Shown piece by piece: positions 51,579 through 60,441 of a stretch of DNA of 64,000 nucleotides. The DNA is taken from assembly GCF_008477545.1 (NCBI RefSeq), contig NZ_VORA01000001.1, positions 1,922,001 through 1,986,000 on the forward strand, in the 5' to 3' direction. Source of the DNA: Roseibium aestuarii (GTDB taxonomy: Bacteria; Pseudomonadota; Alphaproteobacteria; Rhizobiales; Stappiaceae). Under the pieces are notes generated by a model that worked only from the letters and a program-made list of their open reading frames with translations, did not search any database and was not told the origin of the DNA. Every line of letters begins with the position of its first letter. Positions within the stretch are counted from its first letter, which is position 1. Made by a program: the position numbers and the translations under genes.

Positions 51579-52121
51579 TCAGAGGAAGGCGCGGAAGGCC
51601 TTGTGGGCACCGGCGACCATGCCATCGCGATCGGCAAGCGTTGCATCCGCCTCGCTCAGGGCGGCAAGGAAGGTCGGCCAGTAGCGGCACTCGGCCGATT
51701 CAGACAGGAAGCGGGAAGCCCGCGTGGCATCGGAAGCGCGTGCCATCATCCGCGCGCCCAGACGGGAGCCTTCCACCACATAGAGCGCACCCCAGATTTC
51801 GGCGGGCGACAGGAAGACCAGGTCCTCCGCAGCGGCCTCTGCCGGGATCTCACCAGAGGACCCGCTTGCGAGATCCGCATCGATGAGCGCGGCGCGGCGG
51901 CGTTCGGGGAAAGCCGGAAGCACGGCCTCGGCGCCCGACCGCTCGAGCGCGGTTTCGATCCGGCCGAAGCCCTTGCGGAAGAAGCGCAGCAGCCCCGCCA
52001 CGCCCTCAGCCGTGTGCAGATCGTTGAACTCCGCCTGCTGGTCGACCACGTCGTGAAGGGCGCGAGTTTCGCGGGCCAGATGGAAGCGAATATCGTCGCC
52101 CACGGAAGAAACCTTGGTCAT
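51579..52121 (-). CDS. bphO: Biliverdin-producing heme oxygenase
   Basis: This 180-residue enzyme opens heme to biliverdin, CO and iron. The proximal histidine lies in IRFHLARETRALHDVVDQQAEF, and the distal helix signature is WGALYVVEGSRLGARMMAR. It belongs to the bacterial BphO/PigA-type heme oxygenases, here expected to supply biliverdin to the bacteriophytochrome encoded downstream. It starts 100 bp after the putR stop and has its own terminator. Tight bphO-bphP operons are common, whereas here the genes are 589 bp apart. Confidence 0.9.
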   Translation of the reverse strand: MTKVSSVGDDIRFHLARETRALHDVVDQQAEFNDLHTAEGVAGLLRFFRKGFGRIETALERSGAEAVLPAFPERRRAALIDADLASGSSGEIPAEAAAEDLVFLSPAEIWGALYVVEGSRLGARMMARASDATRASRFLSESAECRYWPTFLAALSEADATLADRDGMVAGAHKAFRAFL

Positions 52122-52221
52122 GACCCACCAGTCAGTTTAGAATTACTATAATCAAGCCAGATACTTACGGCTTCTTTTCTTATGTGGATCACCCCGCCGC
52201 CGTCAAGATGCTGTCGACATC

Positions 52222-52710
52222 TCAAAGGCCGTGCAGCGCCGTCTCCTTCACCGTGTCCATGGCCACATAGGTACTGGTCGAGGACACATGCGGCAGGGAG
52301 GAGATCTTCTCTCCCATCACCCTCCGATACTCGGCGATGTCCCGGGTCCGGACCTTCAGCAGATAATCGTAACCGCCTGCGATCATGTGGCATTCCTCGA
52401 TCTCGGGCACCTTGGCCACCGCATCGTTGAAGGCCTTCAGCGCCGCCTCGCGCGTGTCCAGCAACCGCGCCTCGACAAAGGCGATGTGACTGCGCCCCAG
52501 CTTCGCCGGGGACAGGGTGGCGCGATAGTTGAGGATCACCCCTTCCGTCTCCAGCCGGCGCACCCGCGCCAGCACCGGCGTCTTCGACAGGCCGACCTTT
52601 TCGGCCAGCGCCGTCATGGAGATGCGTCCATCGACCGCCAGAATGTTGAGAATCGCATGGTCGATCCGGTCCAGCTCGACAATTTCATTTGGCGTGTCTT
52701 TGGCCTGCAT
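52222..52710 (-). CDS. putR: Lrp-family regulator of proline utilisation
   Basis: This 162-residue Lrp/AsnC protein has the helix-turn-helix LDRIDHAILNILAVDGRISMTALAEKVGLSKTPVLARVRRLETEGVI and a RAM domain with HMIAGGYDYLLKVRTRDIAEYRRVMGEKISSLPHV. Divergent placement next to putA is the PutR arrangement known from Agrobacterium and Rhodobacter, where PutR activates putA in response to proline. A near-consensus Lrp site lies between the two genes. Confidence 0.93.
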   Translation of the reverse strand: MQAKDTPNEIVELDRIDHAILNILAVDGRISMTALAEKVGLSKTPVLARVRRLETEGVILNYRATLSPAKLGRSHIAFVEARLLDTREAALKAFNDAVAKVPEIEECHMIAGGYDYLLKVRTRDIAEYRRVMGEKISSLPHVSSTSTYVAMDTVKETALHGL

Positions 52711-52729
52711 TTTAGTCCGATCGTCTGCT

Positions 52730-52744
52730 CAGAAAATTATTTTG
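52730..52744. promoter_or_regulatory. Lrp-type operator between putR and putA
   Basis: CAGAAAATTATTTTG agrees at 14 of 15 positions with the E. coli Lrp consensus YAGHAWATTWTDCTR. It sits in the 91-bp divergent promoter region, 58 bp before putA. It is a strong candidate PutR binding site. Confidence 0.65.
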
Positions 52745-52801
52745 GACGGTTTGAAGTCCAGGGCGAGAGTAGAATAGCGCAAACGCCACAGGAGGCAATA
52801 C

Positions 52802-55800
52802 ATGCGCGCTGCCCGCGACACCTTCGATGCCATCGACGCCCTCAAGCTGACCGACGAAACCGCCCTGCTGCGCCAGCTGGCCGCGCAGGCCAACCTGACC
52901 GCGAGCGATCGCAGCGCCATCGTCGGTGCCGCCGCCGATCTCGTGCGCCGCATCCGCAAGGACGACAGCCTGGGCCTGATGGAGGTCTTCCTCGCCGAAT
53001 ACGGCCTGTCGACGGAAGAAGGCATCGCGCTCATGTGTCTGGCCGAAGCGCTGCTGCGCGTGCCCGATGCGGCCACCATCGACGACCTGATCGAGGACAA
53101 GATCGTGCCGCACGACTGGTCCGCTCACCGGGGACACTCCCGCTCGGCGCTGGTCAACAGCTCGACCATCGGCCTCGCCCTCACCTCCAAGGTTCTGGAC
53201 GGCGAGAAGCCCGGCCTCACCGGTATCGTCCGTGGTGCCGTGAAGCGTCTGGGAGAGCCGGTGATCCGCGCCGCCGTCGCCCAGGGCATGCGAGAGATGG
53301 GCCGCCAGTTCGTGCTTGGCGAGACCATCCAGAAGGCCATGGAACGCGCCACCCGCCAGGAGGCCAAGGGCTTCACCTATTCCTATGACATGCTGGGCGA
53401 GGCCGCCATGACCCGGGCCGCCGCCGAGTTCTACAAGAAGAGCTATTCCGACACGATCGCGGCGCTGACGCCCGCCTGCACCCGCCCCGACATGCGCGAC
53501 AATCCGGGCGTCTCGGTCAAGCTCTCCGCCCTGCATCCGCGCTACGAGGTCGCCCAGGAAGAGCGGGTTCTGGCGGAGCTCGTGCCCGTGCTGCGCGATC
53601 TGGCCCTGCAGGCCAAGGCCGCCAACATGAACCTGAACGTGGATGCGGAGGAGGCCGACCGGCTGGTCCTGTCGCTTCAGGTGATGGAGCGGGTTCTGGA
53701 GGATGAGGGGCTCGCGGGCTGGGACGGCTTCGGCGTGGTGGTCCAGGCCTATTCGCGCCGGGCCGGTGCTGTACTCGACTGGCTCCACGAAACCGCCACC
53801 CGCCTCGACCGGCGCATCACCGTGCGCCTCGTCAAGGGCGCCTATTGGGATGCGGAGGTCAAGCATGCGCAGGTGGAAGGCCTGCCCGACTTCCCCGTCT
53901 TCACCCGCAAGGCCTATTCGGACGTGAGCTACATTGCCAATGCGCGCAAGCTGCTGGCCATGACCGACCGGATCTATCCGCAATTCGCCACCCACAACGC
54001 TCACACCATGGCCGCGGTTCTGCATCTGGCCCGCGACCTGCCGAAGGACTGCTTCGAGTTCCAGCGCCTGCATGGGATGGGCGAGAAGCTGCATGAATTC
54101 GTCAAGGGCGACAACGGCACCCGCTGCCGCATCTATGCGCCTGTGGGCGCCCATCGCGACCTGCTGGCCTACCTGGTCCGCCGGCTTCTGGAAAACGGGG
54201 CCAACTCCTCCTTCGTCAACCAGATCGTGGACGAGCGCATCGCGCCCGAGAAAGTCGTCGCCTGCCCGCTGACGGAAGCCGAGGCTCTCGGCTTCCAGCC
54301 GAGCCCGATCCTCGCCAAGGGGCCGGGCCTCTTCGGAGCCGCGCGCCGCAACTCCCAGGGCCACGACCTGTCCAGCCGCATCACGCTGGCCGAAGTCGAC
54401 GAGGCACGCCGGCGCACCCGGCCGGATCTCGCCCTCTCCAGCATCGCCGGGCGCCTCAGTGGCACCGTAACCGCGTCGGCACACAACCCGGCAACGGGTG
54501 CCACCATCGGCACCGTGAAGATCGCCTCGCCCGAGGATGTCGACGCCGCCCTTGCCGCCGCACGCCCCTGGGATGCGCCGGTGGAAGAGCGGGCGCGCAT
54601 CCTGAATGCGGCAGCCGATCTCTACGAGGCCGAAACCGCGACCTTCTTCGCCCTTCTGGCGGCAGAAGCCGGCAAGACCCTCGCCGATTGCGTCGGCGAG
54701 GTGCGCGAGGCCGTCGACTTCCTGCGCTACTACGCAGCCAATGCGGCAGACCATGAACCGGCGGCGCCGCAAGGCATCTTCACCTGCATCAGCCCCTGGA
54801 ACTTCCCGCTGGCCATCTTCTCCGGCCAGATCGCAGCCGCCCTTGCGGCCGGAAACGGAGTGCTGGCGAAGCCCGCCGAACAGACGCCGCTGATTGCGAC
54901 CCATGCGGTCTCCCTGCTCCACCGGGCCGGTGTTCCGGCGCAAGCCCTGCAGCTTCTGATCGGATCCGGCGCCACCGTCGGCGCAGCCCTCACCAGCGAC
55001 CCGCGCGTCAACGGCGTGGCCTTCACCGGTTCCACGGCGACCGCCCAGCGCATCCGCCGGGCGATGGCGGCCAACATGGCGCCGGATGCCCCGCTGATCG
55101 CCGAAACCGGCGGGCTCAACGCCATGATCGTCGACAGCACCGCCCTGCCCGAACAGGCCGCCCGCGATGTCGTGTCCTCCGCCTTCCAATCGGCAGGTCA
55201 ACGCTGCTCGGCCCTGCGCTGCCTTTATGTGCAGGAAGACATCGCCCCGGCCTTCATCGAGATGCTTCAGGGCGTGATGGATGAACTGGTGCTCGGCGAT
55301 CCGGCCTTGCTCACCACCGATATCGGTCCGGTGATCGATGACGCGGCGGCCAAGACCATCCGCGACCACATCGCGGTGGCGAGGGCCGAGGGGCGTCTCG
55401 TGAAGCAGCTCGACGCTCCCGCCACCGGCACTTTCGTCGGCCCCGCCCTGATCCGGGTCAGCGGCATTGCCGATCTGAAGCGCGAGATCTTCGGTCCGGT
55501 GCTGCATGTGGCAACCTTCCGCGCCGAACAGCTGGATGACGTGGTGGCGGCCATCAACGCCACCGGCTACGGCCTGACCTTTGGCCTTCACACCCGCATC
55601 ACCTCCCGCGTCAAGGCGGTGAGCGAGAAGATGCACGTCGGCAACGTCTATGTGAACCGCAACCAGATCGGCGCCATCGTCGGCAGCCAGCCCTTCGGCG
55701 GCGAAGGCCTGTCCGGAACGGGTCCGAAGGCGGGTGGCCCGGCCTATCTGTCCCGCTTCAAGGCCCACCCGGTCGAGAGCGGACTGGCGGAGATGACGGC

Positions 55801-56278
55801 AGCCAGCGACCGCGCGGCAGATCTCGTCGAACTGCGCAAGCTGCTGGCGACAGCCGATGCGGAGCGCCCGGTGATCAGCGAGGACCTGCCCGGGCCCACC
55901 GGTGAAAGCAACCGCCTGTCGCGGATCGCCCGCAAGCCGGTGCTCTGCCTCGGCCCCGGAGAGGCGGCCGCCAACCGCCAGCGCGACCTGATCGTCGCCA
56001 TGGGCGGCAATGCGGTGGCCGAGGGAGGTCGCCTCGCGCCTCAGGACCTGATCGGACTGGACGGCTTCTCGGCCGTGGTCTGGTGGGGCGATGAAACGCA
56101 GGCCCGCGCCTATGCCCAGGCGCTGTCCGAAAGGGACGGTCCCATCCTGCCGCTGATCGCCGGTCAGCCGGACACGGGTCATATCTTCCACGAGCGCCAC
56201 GTCTGCATCGACACCACCGCAGCCGGCGGCAACGCGGCCCTGCTGGCCCAGTCGGCCCAGATCGCCGGCAAGGCCTGA
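52802..56278 (+). CDS. putA: Bifunctional proline dehydrogenase / glutamate-semialdehyde dehydrogenase PutA
   Basis: This 1158-residue enzyme oxidises proline to glutamate using FAD then NAD+. The N-terminus (DTFDAIDALKLTDETALLRQLAAQANL) goes straight into the PutA arm without a ribbon-helix-helix DNA-binding domain, consistent with regulation by PutR. The proline dehydrogenase barrel is about residues 190-490 (VSVKLSALHPRYE, RLVKGAYWDAEVK, QFATHNAHT). The aldehyde dehydrogenase follows (about 530-960), with ISPWNFPLAIF, ETGGLNAMIVDS and the catalytic Cys802 in SAGQRCSALR. A C-terminal ALDH-like extension runs from about 970, as in type B PutA. An AGGAGG ribosome site precedes the ATG. Confidence 0.96.
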   Translation: MRAARDTFDAIDALKLTDETALLRQLAAQANLTASDRSAIVGAAADLVRRIRKDDSLGLMEVFLAEYGLSTEEGIALMCLAEALLRVPDAATIDDLIEDKIVPHDWSAHRGHSRSALVNSSTIGLALTSKVLDGEKPGLTGIVRGAVKRLGEPVIRAAVAQGMREMGRQFVLGETIQKAMERATRQEAKGFTYSYDMLGEAAMTRAAAEFYKKSYSDTIAALTPACTRPDMRDNPGVSVKLSALHPRYEVAQEERVLAELVPVLRDLALQAKAANMNLNVDAEEADRLVLSLQVMERVLEDEGLAGWDGFGVVVQAYSRRAGAVLDWLHETATRLDRRITVRLVKGAYWDAEVKHAQVEGLPDFPVFTRKAYSDVSYIANARKLLAMTDRIYPQFATHNAHTMAAVLHLARDLPKDCFEFQRLHGMGEKLHEFVKGDNGTRCRIYAPVGAHRDLLAYLVRRLLENGANSSFVNQIVDERIAPEKVVACPLTEAEALGFQPSPILAKGPGLFGAARRNSQGHDLSSRITLAEVDEARRRTRPDLALSSIAGRLSGTVTASAHNPATGATIGTVKIASPEDVDAALAAARPWDAPVEERARILNAAADLYEAETATFFALLAAEAGKTLADCVGEVREAVDFLRYYAANAADHEPAAPQGIFTCISPWNFPLAIFSGQIAAALAAGNGVLAKPAEQTPLIATHAVSLLHRAGVPAQALQLLIGSGATVGAALTSDPRVNGVAFTGSTATAQRIRRAMAANMAPDAPLIAETGGLNAMIVDSTALPEQAARDVVSSAFQSAGQRCSALRCLYVQEDIAPAFIEMLQGVMDELVLGDPALLTTDIGPVIDDAAAKTIRDHIAVARAEGRLVKQLDAPATGTFVGPALIRVSGIADLKREIFGPVLHVATFRAEQLDDVVAAINATGYGLTFGLHTRITSRVKAVSEKMHVGNVYVNRNQIGAIVGSQPFGGEGLSGTGPKAGGPAYLSRFKAHPVESGLAEMTAASDRAADLVELRKLLATADAERPVISEDLPGPTGESNRLSRIARKPVLCLGPGEAAANRQRDLIVAMGGNAVAEGGRLAPQDLIGLDGFSAVVWWGDETQARAYAQALSERDGPILPLIAGQPDTGHIFHERHVCIDTTAAGGNAALLAQSAQIAGKA

Positions 56279-56315
56279 CCGTCGCGCCCTGCGGGAACCC
56301 AGAATGAAGAATGCG

Positions 56316-56344
56316 AAAACCGGACTGGAAAAGTCCGGTTTTTT
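56316..56344 (+). terminator. Terminator of putA
   Basis: AAAACCGGACT and AGTCCGGTTTT form an 11-bp perfect stem around GGAAA, continuing into a T-run. It lies 38 bp after the putA stop. Confidence 0.92.
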
Positions 56345-56366
56345 GCGTTAGAGCGCGAGACACGCT

Positions 56367-57314
56367 TTGCCCCTGCGGCAAGTGCCCATCGTCTCCGACT
56401 TCCCAGCGAATGTGCCGCTCGTGACCTTTCATCCCAACATGAACAGCCGCATCTCCGGCGTCACCGTGCTGGAGGAGCTGCGCTGCCGGGCCTGGCCGGG
56501 GGTCATTGCCGACGTGTGGAATGTCTCCTGTGCGGAAGGCGCGGAAGGCCACTATGTGTCTCGTGCGCCCCGGCTCTTCATGATGCTGGAAGGCGACGCC
56601 GATCTGCGCCTCAACCTGCGCAGCACAGACAGCGGGCCGGAACATGCGCTGTCTCCCGAGAGGCCGCTATGCTTCATCCCGGCCGAAATGCCAATCTGGT
56701 CGCGCATTTCTCCGGGAGGGACGATGCGCCATCTCGATCTGCATCTGGACATGGCCTCCCTGTCGGAGCGGCTCGCCGGACGTCTGGACCGGGTGTCCCT
56801 GAACGAGGCTCTGCAGGCTCCGCAATTCTCCCTGACCGATCCGCGTCTTCTGCAAGTCGCCCGGCTCATCGGCCGGGAGACCGCCGATCCAGACGGGCTG
56901 GACGATCTTTATGGCGAGAGCCTGGTGACGGCACTTGTCACCCTTCTGGCCCGTCCGAGGCCCGCCGCCCGGGCCCAGCGCGGCAAGCTGCCTGCCCGCC
57001 ATCTGCGCAAGGTGATGGACCATATCTCCGAGAATGTGGCGCGCAGCATCTCGCTGAAGGAACTGGCGGATCTGGTGGGCCTGTCGCCCTCCTATTTCTC
57101 CGAGGCCTTCAAGCAGTCCACCGGTCTTCCGCCCCACCGCTGGCAGATGGCCCGCCGGGTGCAGGAGGCCAAGCGGCTTCTGCGCGACCAGCGCCTGAGC
57201 CCCACCGAGGCCGCCCTCGCCGCGGGCTTTGCCGACCAGGCCCATTTCACCCGAGTGTTCCGCCGCTTCGAGGGCACGACGCCCGGCGCCTGGCTGCGCA
57301 GCCTCGACGGCTGA
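56367..57314 (+). CDS. AraC family transcriptional regulator
   Basis: This protein of about 315 residues has a C-terminal double helix-turn-helix: LRKVMDHISENVARSISLKELADLVGLSPSYFSEAFKQSTGLPPHRWQMARRVQEAKRLL, then SPTEAALAAGFADQAHFTRVFRRFEGTTP. The N-terminal half (about 1-200) would bind a small ligand. It lies directly upstream of the TonB receptor and siderophore import genes in the same direction, the usual position of PchR/AlcR-type regulators that need a siderophore as inducer. The start is uncertain: a TTG at 56367 gives the longest form and an ATG at 56439 a shorter one. The segment VPIVSDFPANVPLVTFHPNMNSR favours a start at or near the longer form. Confidence 0.88.
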   Translation: MPLRQVPIVSDFPANVPLVTFHPNMNSRISGVTVLEELRCRAWPGVIADVWNVSCAEGAEGHYVSRAPRLFMMLEGDADLRLNLRSTDSGPEHALSPERPLCFIPAEMPIWSRISPGGTMRHLDLHLDMASLSERLAGRLDRVSLNEALQAPQFSLTDPRLLQVARLIGRETADPDGLDDLYGESLVTALVTLLARPRPAARAQRGKLPARHLRKVMDHISENVARSISLKELADLVGLSPSYFSEAFKQSTGLPPHRWQMARRVQEAKRLLRDQRLSPTEAALAAGFADQAHFTRVFRRFEGTTPGAWLRSLDG

Positions 57315-57477
57315 ACACACGCGGACCGGAACATTTGCCGGAATTTCGTTCAAGAGACCGAAGAAACGAACAAGCCCCGACGGAAAACCTGACTTAATGA
57401 CTCCGAATTATCTTCATCACCCTTCCGGCCCTTATCCGGAAGGCCACTCTCCCAGACAGACTTCGGGGCATGACACA

Positions 57478-59601
57478 ATGACGAGGGGCATTCTCGCCGC
57501 GGCCTTCCTGGCCAGCACCGCGCTCACAGGCCATTCCGCCTTCGCTCAGGACACCACCACCCGCCTGGAGCAGGTGACCGTGGAAACGGCTCCCGGCGAC
57601 GAAGCCGCAACCGGCGCCGTGGAAGGCTATGTCGCCGACGCCACCCTGACCGGATCGAAAACCGCAACCCCGCTCAACGAGATCCCCCAGTCGGTCTCCG
57701 TCGTCGGCGCGGCTGAATTCCGCGAGCGCGGCGCGACCAAGGCTGATGAGGCCCTGCGCTACACCGCCGGCGTCTTCGCCCAGCCCTACGGCGCCGACAG
57801 CGACACGGACTGGATCTTCATCCGCGGCTTCGACGCCACCCAGACCGGCGTCTATCTCGACGGCATGCCGCTTTTCTTCAACGGCTATGGCTCCACCCTG
57901 GTCGATCCCTTCACGCTGGAACGCATCGAGGTGCTGAAGGGCGCGGCCTCCGTGCTCTATGGTGGCTCCAATCCGGGCGGTCTGGTCAATTACGTGTCGA
58001 AAGTGGCCAACGGCAAGCGCATCCGCTCGGTCGAGACCGGCGTCAGCACCGCCGATGAAGGCACCGCCTGGACCGCCTTCGACATCGGTGATGCGATCAA
58101 CGACGTCGCCTCCTACCGGGTGACCGGACATCTGGAAGGCCAGAAGCAGGACGACGGCTTCGACGACAACTTCAAGGGCGTCATCTCCCCGAGCCTGCGG
58201 CTCGACCTGAACGACAGCACGAAGCTCACCCTTCTGGGCAATTACACCGCCGTCGACGAGACCCATATCGCCGGCACCTGGCTGCCCTATGAAGGCACCG
58301 TGACCCGCGCCGCCTTCGGCCGCATCGATCCGGACTTCAACGGCAGCGAACCGGGCTCGGACTATTACACCCGCACCCAGTTTTCCTTCGGCTATGACCT
58401 GCAGCACGCCTTCGACAATGGCTGGTCCCTGGACCACAAGTCGCGCTTCACCCACGTCAATGTCGGCGAGCAGCAGGTGCTGGGCTACGGCTATTACGCC
58501 AGCGCCACCGAGCTTGGACGCGGCACCTTCAAGGAACGCACCAGCGCCGACACTTTCGTCAGCGACACCAGCCTGACCGGAACGCTGGCGACCGGCGCCC
58601 TGGACCACACCCTGCTGGCCGGCACCGACTACAAGTTCTACCGCAACCGCAGCGCCTCCGGTTATGGCTCTGCCGGCGCCATCGACGTGCTGAACCCGGT
58701 CTATGGCGCCGCCGGCGAGACCTATGCGGTCGGCGCCGACACGGTCCTCGAGCAGCATCAGCTCGGCGCCTATGCGCAGGATCAGATCCGCTTCGGCGGC
58801 GGCTTCATCGCCACCTTCAACGGCCGCTATGATCAGGTCTGGACCGACAACAACGGCACCACCTCCACCGATGGCGCCCTGTCCGGCCGCGCCGGCCTCG
58901 CCTATGAATTCGCCAACGGCCTGACGCCTTATGTCAGCGTGGCGAGCTTCTTCAACCCGCAGATCGGCACCACCTTTGCCGGCGATGCCTTCGAGCCGGA
59001 AACCGGCGTCCAGTACGAGGCCGGACTGAAGTACCAGCCGACCTTCATGAACGCCCTCATCACCGCCTCGGTCTTCGATCTGACCCGCCAGAACGTCCAG
59101 ACCGACGACCCGGTCAATGCCTGGCAGAAGATCCAGACCGGCGAAGTCCGCTCCCGCGGCATCGAGCTGGAAGCCAAGGGCGAGATCCTCGACAACCTGA
59201 CGGCGACCGCAGCGTTCACCGCCTACAATCTGGAGATCACCAAGGACACGGTGGCGGCCAATGTGGGCAAGGTTCCGCTTGCGGCGCCCGAGGTCCAGGG
59301 CGCGCTCTGGCTGGAATACGGCTTCGACGAGACGCTCTTCGGCGGCGCCCTCGACGGTGTCTCCATCGGTGGCGGCCTGCGCTATGTCGGCAAGACCTTC
59401 GCCGACAATGCCAACCTCTACGAAGTGCCGGACGTGACGCTGGTGGATGCCCATCTGGGCTATTCCCGCGACAACTGGGGCGTCGATCTCAACGTCACCA
59501 ACCTTGCCGACACCACCTATGTGGCCGCCTGCAACACCTCCGCCTACTGCTACTACGGCGAGGGCCGCACCGTGATGCTGCGCGCCCGCGCCACCTGGTA
59601 A
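57478..59601 (+). CDS. TonB-dependent siderophore receptor (FhuA/FoxA type)
   Basis: This 707-residue outer membrane receptor has a signal peptide (about 1-25, ending GHSAFAQD). A plug domain follows (about 45-170: IPQSVSVVGAAEFRERGATKADEALRYTAGV, IFIRGFDATQTGVYLDGMPLF, ERIEVLKGAASVLYGGSNPGGLVNYVSK). The 22-strand barrel ends in the aromatic residue Trp (RTVMLRARATW), as expected for assembly by BAM. The order and motifs fit the TIGR01783-type ferric-hydroxamate receptors. The ATG at 57478 is picked because the signal peptide begins there; an ATG at 57397 lies in frame but adds non-signal sequence. A Cys pair near the C-terminus (ACNTSAYCYY) probably forms a loop disulfide. Confidence 0.94.
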   Translation: MTRGILAAAFLASTALTGHSAFAQDTTTRLEQVTVETAPGDEAATGAVEGYVADATLTGSKTATPLNEIPQSVSVVGAAEFRERGATKADEALRYTAGVFAQPYGADSDTDWIFIRGFDATQTGVYLDGMPLFFNGYGSTLVDPFTLERIEVLKGAASVLYGGSNPGGLVNYVSKVANGKRIRSVETGVSTADEGTAWTAFDIGDAINDVASYRVTGHLEGQKQDDGFDDNFKGVISPSLRLDLNDSTKLTLLGNYTAVDETHIAGTWLPYEGTVTRAAFGRIDPDFNGSEPGSDYYTRTQFSFGYDLQHAFDNGWSLDHKSRFTHVNVGEQQVLGYGYYASATELGRGTFKERTSADTFVSDTSLTGTLATGALDHTLLAGTDYKFYRNRSASGYGSAGAIDVLNPVYGAAGETYAVGADTVLEQHQLGAYAQDQIRFGGGFIATFNGRYDQVWTDNNGTTSTDGALSGRAGLAYEFANGLTPYVSVASFFNPQIGTTFAGDAFEPETGVQYEAGLKYQPTFMNALITASVFDLTRQNVQTDDPVNAWQKIQTGEVRSRGIELEAKGEILDNLTATAAFTAYNLEITKDTVAANVGKVPLAAPEVQGALWLEYGFDETLFGGALDGVSIGGGLRYVGKTFADNANLYEVPDVTLVDAHLGYSRDNWGVDLNVTNLADTTYVAACNTSAYCYYGEGRTVMLRARATW

Positions 59602-59625
59602 CCCGAACAGGAACAGGGACATCCC

Positions 59626-60441
59626 ATGACCACAGCCAGCGGCCCGGTCGCCAGCCTCACGGACCGGGAGCCCCTGTTCCAGCTCGACGGCATCAGCCTT
59701 GAACGTCAGGGGCGGGAGATCCTTCCGCCCCTCACCCTTTCCCTCGAGGCCGGCAGGGTTCACGCCCTCATCGGCCTGAACGGATCGGGCAAGTCCACGC
59801 TTCTGAACATTCTGGCTCGCCAGATCCGGCCGGATGCGGGCAGCCTCCACTTTCTCGGGCAGCGCCTGACGGACTATGGCGGGCGCGAGCTGGCCCGGCT
59901 GCTCGCCTACATGCCCCAGTTTCCGCCGTCCTCCGATGGCATGCGCGTCCGCGATCTGGTGGCCCTCGGCCGCTTCGCCTGGCACGGCACGCTTGGCCGC
60001 TTCAGCCACCGCGACCGGGACAAGGTGGAGGACGCACTTGCCGCGACCGGCCTGACCGCCATGGCAGACCGCGTGGTCGACAGCCTCTCCGGCGGGGAGC
60101 GTCAGCGCGCCTGGCTCGCCATGATGATCGCCCAGGACACCCGCTGCCTTCTGCTCGATGAACCGACCTCCGCGCTCGATATTCCCCATCAGGTGGACAT
60201 GCTCGAATTGCTGCGCGATCTGGCCCGCAGCCGCGACATGAGCGCCGTCGTCGTGCTGCACGACATCAACATGGCCGCCCGGGTTGCCGACCGCATCGTC
60301 GCCCTTGAGGCGGGGCGCGTGATTGCCAATGGCACCCCCGACGCGGTGATGCGGGCGGACGTGCTCAGCCGCATCTACCGGGTGGAGATGCACACAATGC
60401 CCCACCCGGCGAGCGGCAAGCCGATCGGGTTCCCCGCATGA
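59626..60441 (+). CDS. fhuC: Iron-siderophore ABC transporter ATP-binding protein, FhuC type
   Basis: This 271-residue ATPase has Walker A GLNGSGKST, signature LSGGERQR, Walker B CLLLDEPTSALD and switch VVVLHDINMA. The FhuC/FepC-type middle region is QFPPSSDGMRVRDLVALGRFAWHGTLGRF. It starts 25 bp after the receptor gene and overlaps fhuD by 4 bp. Symbol by homology; the siderophore is not known. Confidence 0.9.
   Translation: MTTASGPVASLTDREPLFQLDGISLERQGREILPPLTLSLEAGRVHALIGLNGSGKSTLLNILARQIRPDAGSLHFLGQRLTDYGGRELARLLAYMPQFPPSSDGMRVRDLVALGRFAWHGTLGRFSHRDRDKVEDALAATGLTAMADRVVDSLSGGERQRAWLAMMIAQDTRCLLLDEPTSALDIPHQVDMLELLRDLARSRDMSAVVVLHDINMAARVADRIVALEAGRVIANGTPDAVMRADVLSRIYRVEMHTMPHPASGKPIGFPA

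Noticed and set aside
52712..56200. Very long open frame (1162 codons) antisense to putA
   Set aside because: It is a shadow of the GC-rich codon pattern of putA. The translation is compositionally odd (rich in Gly, His, Arg) and lacks family motifs, while putA itself is unmistakable.
57391..57420. Iron-responsive operator (Irr/RirA-like TGA-N9-TCA) before the TonB receptor
   Set aside because: TGACTTAATGACTCC comes close but the final triplet does not match, and no second site supports it. AraC control seems likelier.
57394..60405. Open frame of 1003 codons antisense to the TonB receptor and fhuC
   Set aside because: It runs across two well-supported genes and their spacer, has no ribosome site and no recognisable domain. 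Third-position GC bias explains the absence of stops.
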